Positions 1-6,611 of a stretch of DNA of 11,362 bases are shown piece by piece. A program made the position numbers and the translations under genes. The DNA comes from Actinomycetales bacterium UBA1416. GTDB taxonomy: Bacteria > Actinomycetota > Actinomycetes > Actinomycetales > Actinomycetaceae. Under the pieces are notes generated by a model, which had not been told where the DNA came from, searched no databases, and saw only the letters and a list, made by a program, of their open reading frames with translations. Each line of letters begins with the position of its first letter. Positions within the stretch are counted from its first letter, which is position 1. The stretch is from NCBI GenBank assembly GCA_002304945.1, contig DBPQ01000062.1, forward strand, positions 1 to 11,362. The letters run 5' to 3'.

Positions 1-1
1 G

Positions 2-682
2 GCCGCGGACGAGCCCGCGGCCGAGGGGCCCGGCAAGGAGGAGCCGACTGCCGAGGAGCCGGCTGCCGAGGCTGCCGCGGCGGACGAGAGCGCTGCGGCG
101 GACGAGAGCACCGACGAGGAGCCGCTCGCGGAGGAGCCGGATGCGGCCGATCGCCCGGCCGCCGCCGTCGACCCCGACCTCGACCTGACGATGCCCTTGG
201 GCGAGGAGATCTCGGCGTTCGGCGACTCCATGATCGTCACCTCCACCCACGCGCTGCAGGACAGGTTCCCCGGCATCCACCTGGACGCGCTGTCCAACAA
301 CCAGTGGAAGCACGCGGAGGGCGTGCTCTGGGCAGCGCTGGAGGACGACTCGGTGCGCCGCGCCGTCGTCATCGACTACGGCACGAACGCGGGCATCGAC
401 GATCCGGACGTCGTGCGCCGGGCCCTCGACATGCTCGGGCCGGAACGGCTGGTGGTGGTCGTGAACCTGCACAGCCGGTCCACCTTCATCGACTCGTCGA
501 ACGCGCTCCTGGCCGACGTGGTGGCGGAGTACCCGAACGCGACCATCGCGGACTGGGACGCCGCGATCAGCCAGCAGCCGGAGCTGCTGCAGGCGGACCG
601 CACCCACCCGGACATCTTCGGGGCGCACCTGTTCGCGGACACCGTGAAGGCCGCGTTCGAGCGACTCACGGGCGGCGCGTGA
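2..682 (+). CDS. C-terminal SGNH-hydrolase domain of a probable acyltransferase-3 protein (5' end outside window)
   Basis: The reading frame is open from base 2 to the TGA at 680-682 and gives 226 residues, so the gene begins before the window. Residues 1-62 or so are a low-complexity linker rich in Ala, Glu, Asp and Pro. From about residue 64 a compact SGNH/GDSL-type domain follows. It has the block I motif FGDS (nucleophile Ser near residue 76), a GTN motif in the block III position, and DRTH near the C-terminus supplying the DxxH catalytic Asp/His pair. This arrangement, linker plus C-terminal SGNH domain, is usual in actinobacterial OafA-type membrane O-acyltransferases, where the SGNH part lies outside the membrane and acts in O-acetylation of cell-surface glycans. 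The acyltransferase-3 membrane part is not in the window, so that assignment is inference. An ATG at 191 could be mistaken for the start, but the open frame upstream and lack of a ribosome site argue against it. Confidence 0.8.
   Translation, partial: AADEPAAEGPGKEEPTAEEPAAEAAAADESAAADESTDEEPLAEEPDAADRPAAAVDPDLDLTMPLGEEISAFGDSMIVTSTHALQDRFPGIHLDALSNNQWKHAEGVLWAALEDDSVRRAVVIDYGTNAGIDDPDVVRRALDMLGPERLVVVVNLHSRSTFIDSSNALLADVVAEYPNATIADWDAAISQQPELLQADRTHPDIFGAHLFADTVKAAFERLTGGA
77..109 (+). repeat. Tandem 15-mer repeat inside the acidic linker
   Basis: GCGGCGGACGAGAGC occurs at 77-91 and again at 95-109 with an 18-base period, and encodes a repeated Ala-Ala-Asp-Glu-Ser unit. Shorter GAGGAGCCG copies flank it. 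It is a coding low-complexity repeat that could vary in copy number, not a mobile or regulatory repeat. Confidence 0.6.
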
Positions 683-719
683 CCCGCCCGTCCCGGATGC
701 CGATGCGGGGCCGGTCCGT

Positions 720-725
720 TACGAT
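720..725 (+). promoter_or_regulatory. Candidate -10 element for sucCD
   Basis: TACGAT at 720-725 fits the actinobacterial TAnnnT -10 consensus and sits in the 92-bp gap before sucC. It would place the transcript start near 732, just upstream of or inside the palindrome-like site at 736-749. I see no convincing -35 box, which is common in high-GC genomes, so this is only a candidate. Confidence 0.35.
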
Positions 726-735
726 GATCGAGTTG

Positions 736-749
736 TCTTGATGTCGAGG
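736..749 (+). promoter_or_regulatory. Operator-like imperfect palindrome upstream of sucC
   Basis: TCTTGATGTCGAGG contains the arms CTTGA and TCGAG around a TG centre, an inverted repeat with one mismatch. It is identical at 12 of 14 positions to a site upstream of icd (10366-10379), the other TCA-cycle gene in the window. It lies 25 bp before the sucC GTG, close to the likely transcript start, a position suited to a repressor or dual regulator. The regulator is unknown. Confidence 0.45.
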
Positions 750-774
750 CATTTCTACGGAAGGAACCGGCAGC

Positions 775-1935
775 GTGGATCTCTACGAGTACCAGGCGCG
801 CGACCTCTTCGATGCCCACGGTGTCCCGGTGCTCAGGGGCATCGTGGTCACCACGCCCGAGGAGGCCCGTGACGCGGCGACACGGCTGGGTGGTGGCCTG
901 ACGGTCATCAAGGCCCAGGTGAAGACCGGGGGCCGCGGCAAGGCCGGCGGCGTGAAGCTCGCCCACAGCCCCGAGGAGGCCGCCGAGAAGGCCGCCCAGA
1001 TCCTCGGGATGGACATCAAGGGCCACATCGTGCACAAGGTGCTCGTGGCCGAGGGCGCCGACATCGCCGAGGAGTACTACTTCTCGATCCTGCTGGACCG
1101 CGCGGAACGCCGGTACCTCGCCATGGCGTCCGTCGAGGGCGGTGTCGAGATCGAGCAGTTGGCGGTCGAGCGGCCGGACGCCCTCGCCAAGGTACCGGTC
1201 GACCCCCAGGTGGGCGTCGACGAGGCCAAGGCGGACGAGATCATCGCGGCGGCCGGCTTCCGGGAGGAACTCCGCGGCCAGGTCCGCACCGCCATGCTGC
1301 GGCTCTGGGACGTCTACAGGGACGAGGACGCCACCCTCGTGGAGGTGAACCCCCTGGTCCTCACCGAGGACGGGCGCATCATCGCCCTCGACGGCAAGGT
1401 GACCCTCGATGACAACGCGGCCTTCCGGCACCCCGCCCACGAGGCGCTCGTGGACCAGGCCGCCACCGACCCGCTCGAGGCGAAGGCCAAGGCGCTGGGC
1501 CTCAACTACGTGAAGCTCGACGGCGAGGTCGGCATCATCGGCAACGGTGCGGGCCTCGTGATGTCGACCCTCGACGTCGTCGCCCTCGCCGGTGAGCCGC
1601 TCGGAGTGAAACCCGCCAACTTCCTCGACATCGGCGGCGGGGCCTCCGCCGAGGTCATGGCGAACGGGCTCGACGTCATCCTCGGCGACTCCCAGGTGAA
1701 ATCGGTCCTCGTGAACGTCTTCGGCGGGATCACCGCCTGCGACGAGGTGGCCAACGGAATCGTGAAGGCCCTCGAGATCCTCGGCGACGCCGCCACCAAG
1801 CCACTCGTGGTGCGGCTGGACGGCAACAACGTCGAGGAGGGGCGGGCGATCCTCGCCGCTGCGGGCCACCCGCTCGTCACCATGGTGGGCACAATGGACG
1901 GCGCGGCTGCCAAGGCCGCCGAACTGGCGAAGTGA
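775..1935 (+). CDS. sucC: Succinyl-CoA synthetase (ADP-forming), beta subunit
   Basis: SucC carries the ATP-grasp domain and the succinate site of the TCA-cycle enzyme that converts succinyl-CoA, ADP or GDP, and phosphate to succinate, CoA and ATP or GTP. The 386-residue product matches the family length. Visible family motifs are the N-terminal LYEYQARDLF, K46 with TGGRGKAGG (51-59) for nucleotide binding, VEVNP (189-193) and ALDGK (204-208) with the Mg-binding Asn192 and Asp206, NFLDIGGGA (282-290), and VFGGITACD (315-323) in the ligase domain. The start is GTG at 775, preceded at 8 bases by GGAAGGAA (759-766). SucD follows after 9 bases, so the two are one operon making the cytoplasmic alpha/beta complex. 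A palindrome-like site shared with icd lies just upstream. Nucleotide preference (ATP or GTP) cannot be decided from the sequence alone. Confidence 0.97.
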   Translation: MDLYEYQARDLFDAHGVPVLRGIVVTTPEEARDAATRLGGGLTVIKAQVKTGGRGKAGGVKLAHSPEEAAEKAAQILGMDIKGHIVHKVLVAEGADIAEEYYFSILLDRAERRYLAMASVEGGVEIEQLAVERPDALAKVPVDPQVGVDEAKADEIIAAAGFREELRGQVRTAMLRLWDVYRDEDATLVEVNPLVLTEDGRIIALDGKVTLDDNAAFRHPAHEALVDQAATDPLEAKAKALGLNYVKLDGEVGIIGNGAGLVMSTLDVVALAGEPLGVKPANFLDIGGGASAEVMANGLDVILGDSQVKSVLVNVFGGITACDEVANGIVKALEILGDAATKPLVVRLDGNNVEEGRAILAAAGHPLVTMVGTMDGAAAKAAELAK

Positions 1936-1944
1936 GGGGCGGAC

Positions 1945-2862
1945 ATGGCGATCTTCCTGGATGAGAACTCCCGCGTCATCGTGCAGGGCATGACGGGGTC
2001 CGAGGGGCAGAAGCACACCCGCCGGATGCTGTCCGCCGGCACCAACGTCGTCGGCGGCGTGAACCCGCGCAAGGCGGGCACCACCGTCGAGTTCGAGGTC
2101 ACCCCGATCGGCGCCGGCGCCGCCTCCGTGACGGAGGGCACGGTCCAGGTGCCCGTGTTCGGCTCGGTCGCCGAGGCGAAGGCCTCGACCGGTGCCGACG
2201 TCTCGGTGGTGTTCGTCCCGCCCGCCCACACGAAGGGTGCGGTGATCGAGGCCGTCGACGCCGGAATGGACCTCGTCGTGATCATCACCGAGGGCATCCC
2301 CGTGGCCGACACGGCGGAGTTCTTCAGCTACGCCGAGGCGCGCGGCGTGCGCCTGATCGGCCCGAACTGCCCCGGCATCATCAGCCCCGGCCGGTCCAAC
2401 GTCGGCATCACTCCGCCCGACATCACCGGTCCCGGGCCCATCGGCCTGGTCTCCAAGTCCGGCACGCTGACCTACCAGATGATGTACGAGCTCCGCGACC
2501 TCGGGTTCACCACGTGCATCGGCATCGGGGGCGACCCGGTCATCGGGACCACCCACATCGACGCGCTCGAGGCGTTCGAGAAGGACCCGGACACGAAGGC
2601 CATCGTCATGATCGGCGAGATCGGGGGCGACGCCGAGGAACGCGCAGCCGCCTACATCCGGGAGCACGTCACCAAGCCGGTCGTCGGCTACGTGGCGGGC
2701 TTCACGGCCCCCGAGGGCAAGACGATGGGCCACGCCGGAGCGATCGTGTCCGGCTCGTCCGGCACCGCCCAGGCCAAGAAGGAGGCGCTCGAGGCCGCCG
2801 GCGTGCGGGTCGGCCGCACCCCGACCGAGACCGCCACCCTCGCACGCGCGCTCGTCTCCTGA
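1945..2862 (+). CDS. sucD: Succinyl-CoA synthetase, alpha subunit
   Basis: SucD binds CoA and carries the phosphohistidine that relays phosphate between succinyl-phosphate and the nucleotide held by SucC. The 305-residue product has the N-terminal CoA-binding Rossmann domain with VQGMTGSEG (13-21), GGVNPRKAG (37-45), and GPNCPGII (139-146). The active-site segment is MGHAGAIVSG (261-270), with His263 as the phosphorylated residue. The C-terminal region ALEAAGVRVGRTPTE is also typical. The ATG at 1945 follows the purine-rich GAGGGGCGG (1934-1942) that overlaps the sucC stop, so the two genes are probably translationally coupled. A GC-rich hairpin downstream (2872-2899) probably ends the operon. 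Confidence 0.97.
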   Translation: MAIFLDENSRVIVQGMTGSEGQKHTRRMLSAGTNVVGGVNPRKAGTTVEFEVTPIGAGAASVTEGTVQVPVFGSVAEAKASTGADVSVVFVPPAHTKGAVIEAVDAGMDLVVIITEGIPVADTAEFFSYAEARGVRLIGPNCPGIISPGRSNVGITPPDITGPGPIGLVSKSGTLTYQMMYELRDLGFTTCIGIGGDPVIGTTHIDALEAFEKDPDTKAIVMIGEIGGDAEERAAAYIREHVTKPVVGYVAGFTAPEGKTMGHAGAIVSGSSGTAQAKKEALEAAGVRVGRTPTETATLARALVS

Positions 2863-2871
2863 CCACACGGA

Positions 2872-2899
2872 CGGCCGGTCCTCATCGGGGGACCGGCCG
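2872..2899 (+). terminator. GC-rich terminator-like hairpin after sucD
   Basis: CGGCCGGTCC at 2872-2881 pairs perfectly with GGACCGGCCG at 2890-2899 around an 8-base loop, giving a 10-bp stem that starts 9 bases after the sucD stop. There is no T-run, which is typical of high-GC actinobacterial terminators. It separates the sucCD operon from the perM-like gene, which seems to have its own promoter. Confidence 0.7.
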
Positions 2900-2955
2900 C
2901 CGGCCTGTTCGGGCCCGCCCGGCGAGGCGTGGCCGGCGCGGGTCCCTCCCGCTCG

Positions 2956-2961
2956 TACCAT
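2956..2961 (+). promoter_or_regulatory. Candidate -10 element for a leaderless perM-like mRNA
   Basis: TACCAT at 2956-2961 is followed by exactly 7 bases and then ATG at 2969, so the transcript would begin at or next to the A of the start codon. No ribosome-binding site precedes either of the two possible ATGs (2960 and 2969), which supports leaderless expression from 2969. Confidence 0.5.
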
Positions 2962-2968
2962 GGCGGCG

Positions 2969-4282
2969 ATGAACATCGACCTCCCCCGGAACTGGCTGCG
3001 CGCCGTCGCCGCCGGCGCCGAGGCCGCCGTCCTCACCTGGCTGCTCGCCGTGCTCGGCGCCCTGGTGACCTACGTGGCGACCGCGGCGGCACCGGGCCTC
3101 GGGGACGCCACCTGGGCGTCGACGGCGGCGGTCGGCACCGGGTGGTGGACCCTCGCCCTCGGCGGCCGGATCCCCGTGGAGGAGGGGACGGTGAGCCTCG
3201 CCCCGCTCGGCATCACGCTCCTCGCGGCCGTCCTCCTGCGCGGCGCGGCGCGCAGGATGGCGGTCGACACGCTTGCCGGGGCCGCGATCGCGGCCGGGTC
3301 CTTCGCCGTCGCCGTCGCCGCCCTCGGTCTCGTCGCCGGGCGGGGGAGCGGCACCCACGTGGCCGGGGCGCTCGCCGTCGGGGCCGTCGGCGCGCTCTGG
3401 GCACTGCGCCCCGAGGCCTTCCCCCGGATTGACCTGCCACCCGGAGTGCGTGCCGGTCTCGCGACCGCCGGCGTCGCCCTGCTCGTCCTCGTCGGTGTGG
3501 GGGCGGCACTCGTGGCGGCGAGCGTGGTGGCGTCCTGGGACCAGGTGGCGGGCATCCACTCCTCGCTGCGTCCCGACGTCGCCTCCGCGGTGGTCCTGAC
3601 GCTCGCCCAGGTGGCCTACCTGCCCACGCTCGCCGTCTGGGCGCTGGCGTGGCTGGCCGGGCCCGGCTTCGCGGTGGGCGAGGGGACCGTCTACTCGGCA
3701 CTCGGCACCACCACCGAGCTGCTGCCGGCGATCCCGGTGCTGGGGGCGCTGCCGGCTCCGGGGGCCACGGTCGGGTGGGCGCCTGCGGTGCCCGCCGTGC
3801 TGGGCGTCCTCGTCGGGTGGTGGCGGACCCGGGGGCGTCCGCTGCCGCACTGGCGGGACGCCGCCGTCGCTGCCGCGACGTTCCTCGCGGTGACGGGCGC
3901 AGTGATCCTGGTGCTCGGTGTCGCCGCCTCCGGATCGCTCGGACCGGGACGCATGGCGACGGTCGGCGTCGACGCACCACTCCTCGCCCTCGTGCTCGCC
4001 GGTGGACTCACGGGGGGGTACGTCGCCGTCCTCGTGGTGCGGCTCCCGGCCACGCACGCCCTTCTCCGGAGCCTCGCGGCACAGCTCCGTGGTGCGGCCA
4101 CCCCAGCGGCCGGCGCGACCGCGGCGGGTGATGGGACCCCGAGTCCCGCCACGCCGTCGAGTCCCGAGACCGCGGCGAGCGCGCCGAGTGCCACGACGGC
4201 GGCCACCGCCCCCACCGCCCCGACCCTGGCGACCGCCGCCACCGCCCTCACCCCGGCCGAGGGGCCCGAGCCGGTACGCTGA
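2969..4282 (+). CDS. PerM-like (DUF6350) polytopic membrane protein
   Basis: This 437-residue protein is strongly hydrophobic, with roughly ten membrane segments, for example near residues 11-37, 77-94, 104-123, 161-188, 205-229, 298-320 and 334-357. It contains LAGPGFAVGEGT near residues 229-240, which I recall as a conserved stretch of DUF6350 proteins. Its place between sucD and purN matches Rv0955 (PerM) of M. tuberculosis, a membrane protein linked to cell division and persistence. A similar role here is inference by synteny and family. From about residue 370 the C-terminus is a hydrophilic tail almost entirely of Ala, Thr, Pro and Ser, likely disordered and cytoplasmic or periplasmic depending on topology. 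An in-frame ATG at 2960 would add three residues; I prefer 2969 because 2960 lies inside the apparent -10 element. The purN promoter is embedded in the last codons. Confidence 0.85.
   Translation: MNIDLPRNWLRAVAAGAEAAVLTWLLAVLGALVTYVATAAAPGLGDATWASTAAVGTGWWTLALGGRIPVEEGTVSLAPLGITLLAAVLLRGAARRMAVDTLAGAAIAAGSFAVAVAALGLVAGRGSGTHVAGALAVGAVGALWALRPEAFPRIDLPPGVRAGLATAGVALLVLVGVGAALVAASVVASWDQVAGIHSSLRPDVASAVVLTLAQVAYLPTLAVWALAWLAGPGFAVGEGTVYSALGTTTELLPAIPVLGALPAPGATVGWAPAVPAVLGVLVGWWRTRGRPLPHWRDAAVAAATFLAVTGAVILVLGVAASGSLGPGRMATVGVDAPLLALVLAGGLTGGYVAVLVVRLPATHALLRSLAAQLRGAATPAAGATAAGDGTPSPATPSSPETAASAPSATTAATAPTAPTLATAATALTPAEGPEPVR
4275..4280 (+). promoter_or_regulatory. Candidate -10 element for a leaderless purN mRNA
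   Basis: TACGCT at 4275-4280 is followed by 6 bases and the purN GTG at 4287. It overlaps the stop codon of the perM-like gene. No Shine-Dalgarno sequence is visible before the GTG, so transcription starting at the GTG itself is a reasonable reading. Confidence 0.45.
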
Positions 4283-4286
4283 GCCG

Positions 4287-4898
4287 GTGCAGAGCTTCCG
4301 CGTCGTCGTCCTCGTCTCGGGGGGCGGGTCGAATCTCGCCGCGCTGCTGGAGGCCACCCGTGACCCGGCCTACGGGGCCACCGTGGTCGCCGTCGGGGCG
4401 GACCGACCGGGCACCGGCGGTGTCCGCCTCGCCCGGGACGCCGGGCTGCCGACCTTCGAGGTGCGGCTCGCCGACTTCGACACCCGGGAGGACTGGGACC
4501 GCGAGCTGACCGCCCAGGTGGCGGCGCACGACCCCGACCTCGTCGTGTCCGCCGGCTTCCTCAAGCTGTGCGGCCCGGTCTTCCTCGGCCGGTTCGCCGG
4601 ACGGTACGTCAACACCCACAACGCCCTCCTCCCGGCCTTCCCGGGCATCCACGGCCCCCGGGACGCCCTCGCCCACGGCGTGCGCCTCGCCGGTGCCACC
4701 CTCTTCTTCGTCGACGCCGGCGTGGACACCGGCCCGATCCTCGCCCAGGTGGCGGTGCCCGTCCTCGACGACGACGACGAGGACGCCCTCACGGAACGCA
4801 TCAAGGTGGCGGAGCGCGCCCAGCTCGTGGAGTACGTCGGCCGACTCGCCCGTGAGGGGTGGCGCCTCGAGGGCCGCCGCGTCAGGTTCGGGCGGTAG
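4287..4898 (+). CDS. purN: Phosphoribosylglycinamide formyltransferase (GAR transformylase)
   Basis: PurN moves a formyl group from 10-formyl-THF to GAR, the third step of de novo purine synthesis in the cytoplasm. The 203-residue product fits the family length. SGGGSNLAALLEA (11-23) is the phosphate-binding start of the formyltransferase fold. Asn109 and His111 in NTHNALLP match the catalytic N106/H108 of E. coli PurN, and Asp147 in DAGVDTGP matches D144. Two positions differ from E. coli: Pro after the catalytic His is Asn112, and the residue aligned with H137 is Phe140. The C-terminal part KVAERAQLVEYV is typical of the family. The start is GTG at 4287; longer in-frame readings run into the perM-like gene and do not look protein-like. 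The stop codon TAG overlaps a -10 element for purH, and a ZTP riboswitch follows at once. Confidence 0.95.
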   Translation: MQSFRVVVLVSGGGSNLAALLEATRDPAYGATVVAVGADRPGTGGVRLARDAGLPTFEVRLADFDTREDWDRELTAQVAAHDPDLVVSAGFLKLCGPVFLGRFAGRYVNTHNALLPAFPGIHGPRDALAHGVRLAGATLFFVDAGVDTGPILAQVAVPVLDDDDEDALTERIKVAERAQLVEYVGRLAREGWRLEGRRVRFGR

Positions 4899-4901
4899 AC
4901 T
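4896..4901 (+). promoter_or_regulatory. Candidate -10 element for purH
   Basis: TAGACT at 4896-4901 fits TAnnnT and overlaps the TAG stop of purN. A start about 7 bases downstream, near 4908, would make the transcript begin right at the 5' edge of the ZTP aptamer, which is the main reason to believe it. No clear -35 box is seen. Confidence 0.5.
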
Positions 4902-4907
4902 GACCGC

Positions 4908-4985
4908 GGCCGTGACTGGCGCAGGTGGACCAACCACCGGGGAGCGGCCCGCCGTCGGATCGAGCATCGCCCGCCTGGGTGCTCG
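4908..4985 (+). promoter_or_regulatory. ZTP riboswitch (pfl motif) controlling purH
   Basis: The purH leader contains the conserved pieces of the pfl/ZTP aptamer in order: CGTGACTGGC (4911-4920), the small helix GTGG/CCAC (4924-4927 with 4934-4937), the block CCGGGGAGCG (4937-4946), a variable linker, and CCGCCTGGG (4971-4979), which forms the second ligand-contacting part through a pseudoknot. ZTP riboswitches sense ZMP/ZTP, which build up when 10-formyl-THF is short, and turn on purine and one-carbon genes. That fits purH, whose enzyme uses ZMP (AICAR) and 10-formyl-THF. The aptamer ends only about 17 bases before the Shine-Dalgarno site AAGGGAG (4997-5003), and no terminator with a U-run is seen, so control of translation is most likely. 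The boundaries are approximate. Confidence 0.93.
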
Positions 4986-5010
4986 TGCCACCTGACAAGG
5001 GAGCCCTCCG

Positions 5011-6582
5011 ATGATCCGCCGCGCACTCGTCTCCGTCTACGACAAGACCGGCCTCGCCGATCTGGCCACCGGCCTCCACGAGGCGGGGGTGGCCCTCGTC
5101 TCCACCGGCTCCACGGCGGCCACCATCGCCGCCGCCGGGGTGCCCGTCACGGAGGTCGCCGACCTCACCGGGTTCCCCGAGTGCCTCGACGGCCGCGTCA
5201 AGACCCTCCACCCGGCGGTCCACGCCGGCATCCTGGCCGACCGCACCGACCCCCGGCACGTGGCGGAACTCGGCGGCCTCGGGATCGAGGCGTTCGATCT
5301 CGTCGTGGTGAACCTCTACCCCTTCAGCGAGACGGTGGCCTCCGGCGCCGGCGTCGCCGAGTGCATCGAGAAGATCGACATCGGCGGGCCCACCATGGTG
5401 CGGGCCGCGGCGAAGAACCACGGCTCCGTCGCCGTCGTCGTCGACCCGGCGGACTACGGTCGCGTCGTCGAGGCCGCCCGTGCCGGCGGCTTCAGCGACG
5501 ACGAGCGCCGCCGCCTCGCCATGCGCGCGTTCCGGCACACCGCGTCCTACGACGTCGCCGTGGCGACGTGGTTCGGCGAGCGCTTCGACGACGCCGCACT
5601 GCCCGCGTGGCGCGGCGAGACGTGGACCCTGGCCCACACCCTGCGGTACGGGGAGAACCCCCACCAGCAGGCGGCCCTCCTCGCCACCCCGGGCGGAGGC
5701 GGCCTCGCCCAGGCGGAGCAACTGGGCGGCAAGGAGATGAGCTACAACAACTACCAGGACACGGACGCCGCGATCCGTGCCGCCTACGACCACGCGCGCC
5801 CCGCCGTCGCCATCATCAAGCACGCCAACCCGTGCGGCATCGCGGTGGGGGACACCGTCGCCGAGGCCCACCTGCGGGCCCACGCCTGCGACCCCGTCTC
5901 GGCGTACGGCGGGGTGATCGCCACGAACGGCGAGGTGGACGCCACCATGGCCGGCCAGGTGCGGCCCATCTTCACAGAGGTCATCGCGGCGCCGTCGTAC
6001 ACCGCAGACGCCCTCGAGATCCTGCGGACCAAGCGGAACCTCCGCATCCTCCGGCTGCCCGCGCCCGCGCGCGCCGCCCTCGAGACCCGGCCGGTCAGCG
6101 GCGGCCTGCTCGTGCAGGAGGCCGACACGATCGCGGCGCACGGCGTGCGGGAGGACGGCACCACCTTCGGTGACGATCCGGCGGACTGGACGCTCGTCGC
6201 CGGCGCGGCCGCCGACGAGGCCACGCTGGCGGACCTGGCGTTCGCCTGGCGAGCCGTCCGCGCCGTGAAGTCCAACGCGATCCTGCTGGCGACCGGCGGC
6301 GCGTCCGTCGGCGTGGGGATGGGCCAGGTCAACCGGGTGGACTCCGCGCGACTCGCGGTCGAACGGGCGAACACGCTCGGGGAGGGGGAGCGCGCACGGG
6401 GCGCCGTCGCCGCGTCCGACGCCTTCTTCCCGTTCGCGGACGGGCTGGCGATCCTGCTGGACGCCGGGGTCCGGGCCGTCGTGGCGCCCGGCGGTTCCAT
6501 CCGGGACGACGAGGTGGTCGCCGCGGCGGAGGCTGCGGGCGTCACCATGTACTTCACGGGTTCCCGGCACTTCTTCCACTGA
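5011..6582 (+). CDS. purH: Bifunctional AICAR transformylase / IMP cyclohydrolase
   Basis: PurH performs the last two steps of de novo IMP synthesis: formylation of AICAR (ZMP) by 10-formyl-THF, then ring closure to IMP. The 523-residue length is normal. The N-terminal MGS-like cyclohydrolase domain (about 1-195) shows ALVSVYDKTGL (5-15), STGST (31-35), GRVKTLHP (61-68) and KIDIGGPTMVRAAAKN (121-136). The C-terminal transformylase domain shows YGENPHQ (213-219), the catalytic Lys270-His271 in IIKHANPCG, GQVNRVDS (438-445), SDAFFPF (469-475) and PGGSIRD (493-499), and ends in GSRHFFH as family members do. The ATG at 5011 lies 7 bases after AAGGGAG. The gene is preceded by its own promoter candidate and a ZTP riboswitch, so it is likely controlled separately from purN even though the two are adjacent. 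Confidence 0.98.
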   Translation: MIRRALVSVYDKTGLADLATGLHEAGVALVSTGSTAATIAAAGVPVTEVADLTGFPECLDGRVKTLHPAVHAGILADRTDPRHVAELGGLGIEAFDLVVVNLYPFSETVASGAGVAECIEKIDIGGPTMVRAAAKNHGSVAVVVDPADYGRVVEAARAGGFSDDERRRLAMRAFRHTASYDVAVATWFGERFDDAALPAWRGETWTLAHTLRYGENPHQQAALLATPGGGGLAQAEQLGGKEMSYNNYQDTDAAIRAAYDHARPAVAIIKHANPCGIAVGDTVAEAHLRAHACDPVSAYGGVIATNGEVDATMAGQVRPIFTEVIAAPSYTADALEILRTKRNLRILRLPAPARAALETRPVSGGLLVQEADTIAAHGVREDGTTFGDDPADWTLVAGAAADEATLADLAFAWRAVRAVKSNAILLATGGASVGVGMGQVNRVDSARLAVERANTLGEGERARGAVAASDAFFPFADGLAILLDAGVRAVVAPGGSIRDDEVVAAAEAAGVTMYFTGSRHFFH

Positions 6583-6588
6583 CGCCAC

Positions 6589-6594
6589 TACGCT
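6589..6594 (+). promoter_or_regulatory. Candidate -10 element for pfk
   Basis: TACGCT at 6589-6594 lies 7 bases after the purH stop and would give a start near 6601, leaving a short leader with a strong AGGAGG (6613-6618) before the GTG at 6624. It is the same hexamer as the candidate before purN. Readthrough from purH is also possible across the 41-bp gap. Confidence 0.35.
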
Positions 6595-6611
6595 GGGAGC
6601 ACGTTCCAGCG
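6591..6611 (+). other. Inverted repeat next to the pfk ribosome-binding site
   Basis: CGCTGG (6591-6596) and CCAGCG (6606-6611) form a perfect 6-bp inverted repeat with a 9-base spacer. It ends one base before AGGAGG at 6613-6618. It could be an RNA hairpin bordering the ribosome site or a dimeric regulator's DNA site overlapping the promoter. Its function is not known. Confidence 0.35.

Noticed and set aside
191..193. ATG at 191 as the start of a short stand-alone SGNH hydrolase
   Set aside because: The frame stays open upstream to the window edge with a linker typical of fused proteins, there is no ribosome site, and the SGNH domain would lack an export signal.
692..709. Possible terminator between the SGNH gene and sucC
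   Set aside because: Only a 4-bp CCCG/CGGG pairing is found, too weak to call.
376..3036. Very long open frame on the minus strand (886 codons) opposite sucC and sucD
   Set aside because: It runs antisense to two certain genes, its translation is Gly/Arg/His/Asp-rich with no recognisable domain, and such frames arise from the strong GC bias at third positions.
3918..4286. N-terminal extension of PurN into the perM-like gene
   Set aside because: The extended part is Arg/Pro/Ser-rich out-of-frame shadow of the membrane protein. PurN homology begins right after the GTG at 4287.
4989..5010. Intrinsic terminator as the expression platform of the ZTP riboswitch
   Set aside because: Only short pairings such as GGTG/CACC (4978-4981 with 4989-4992) and no T-run are present, so a terminator cannot be supported.
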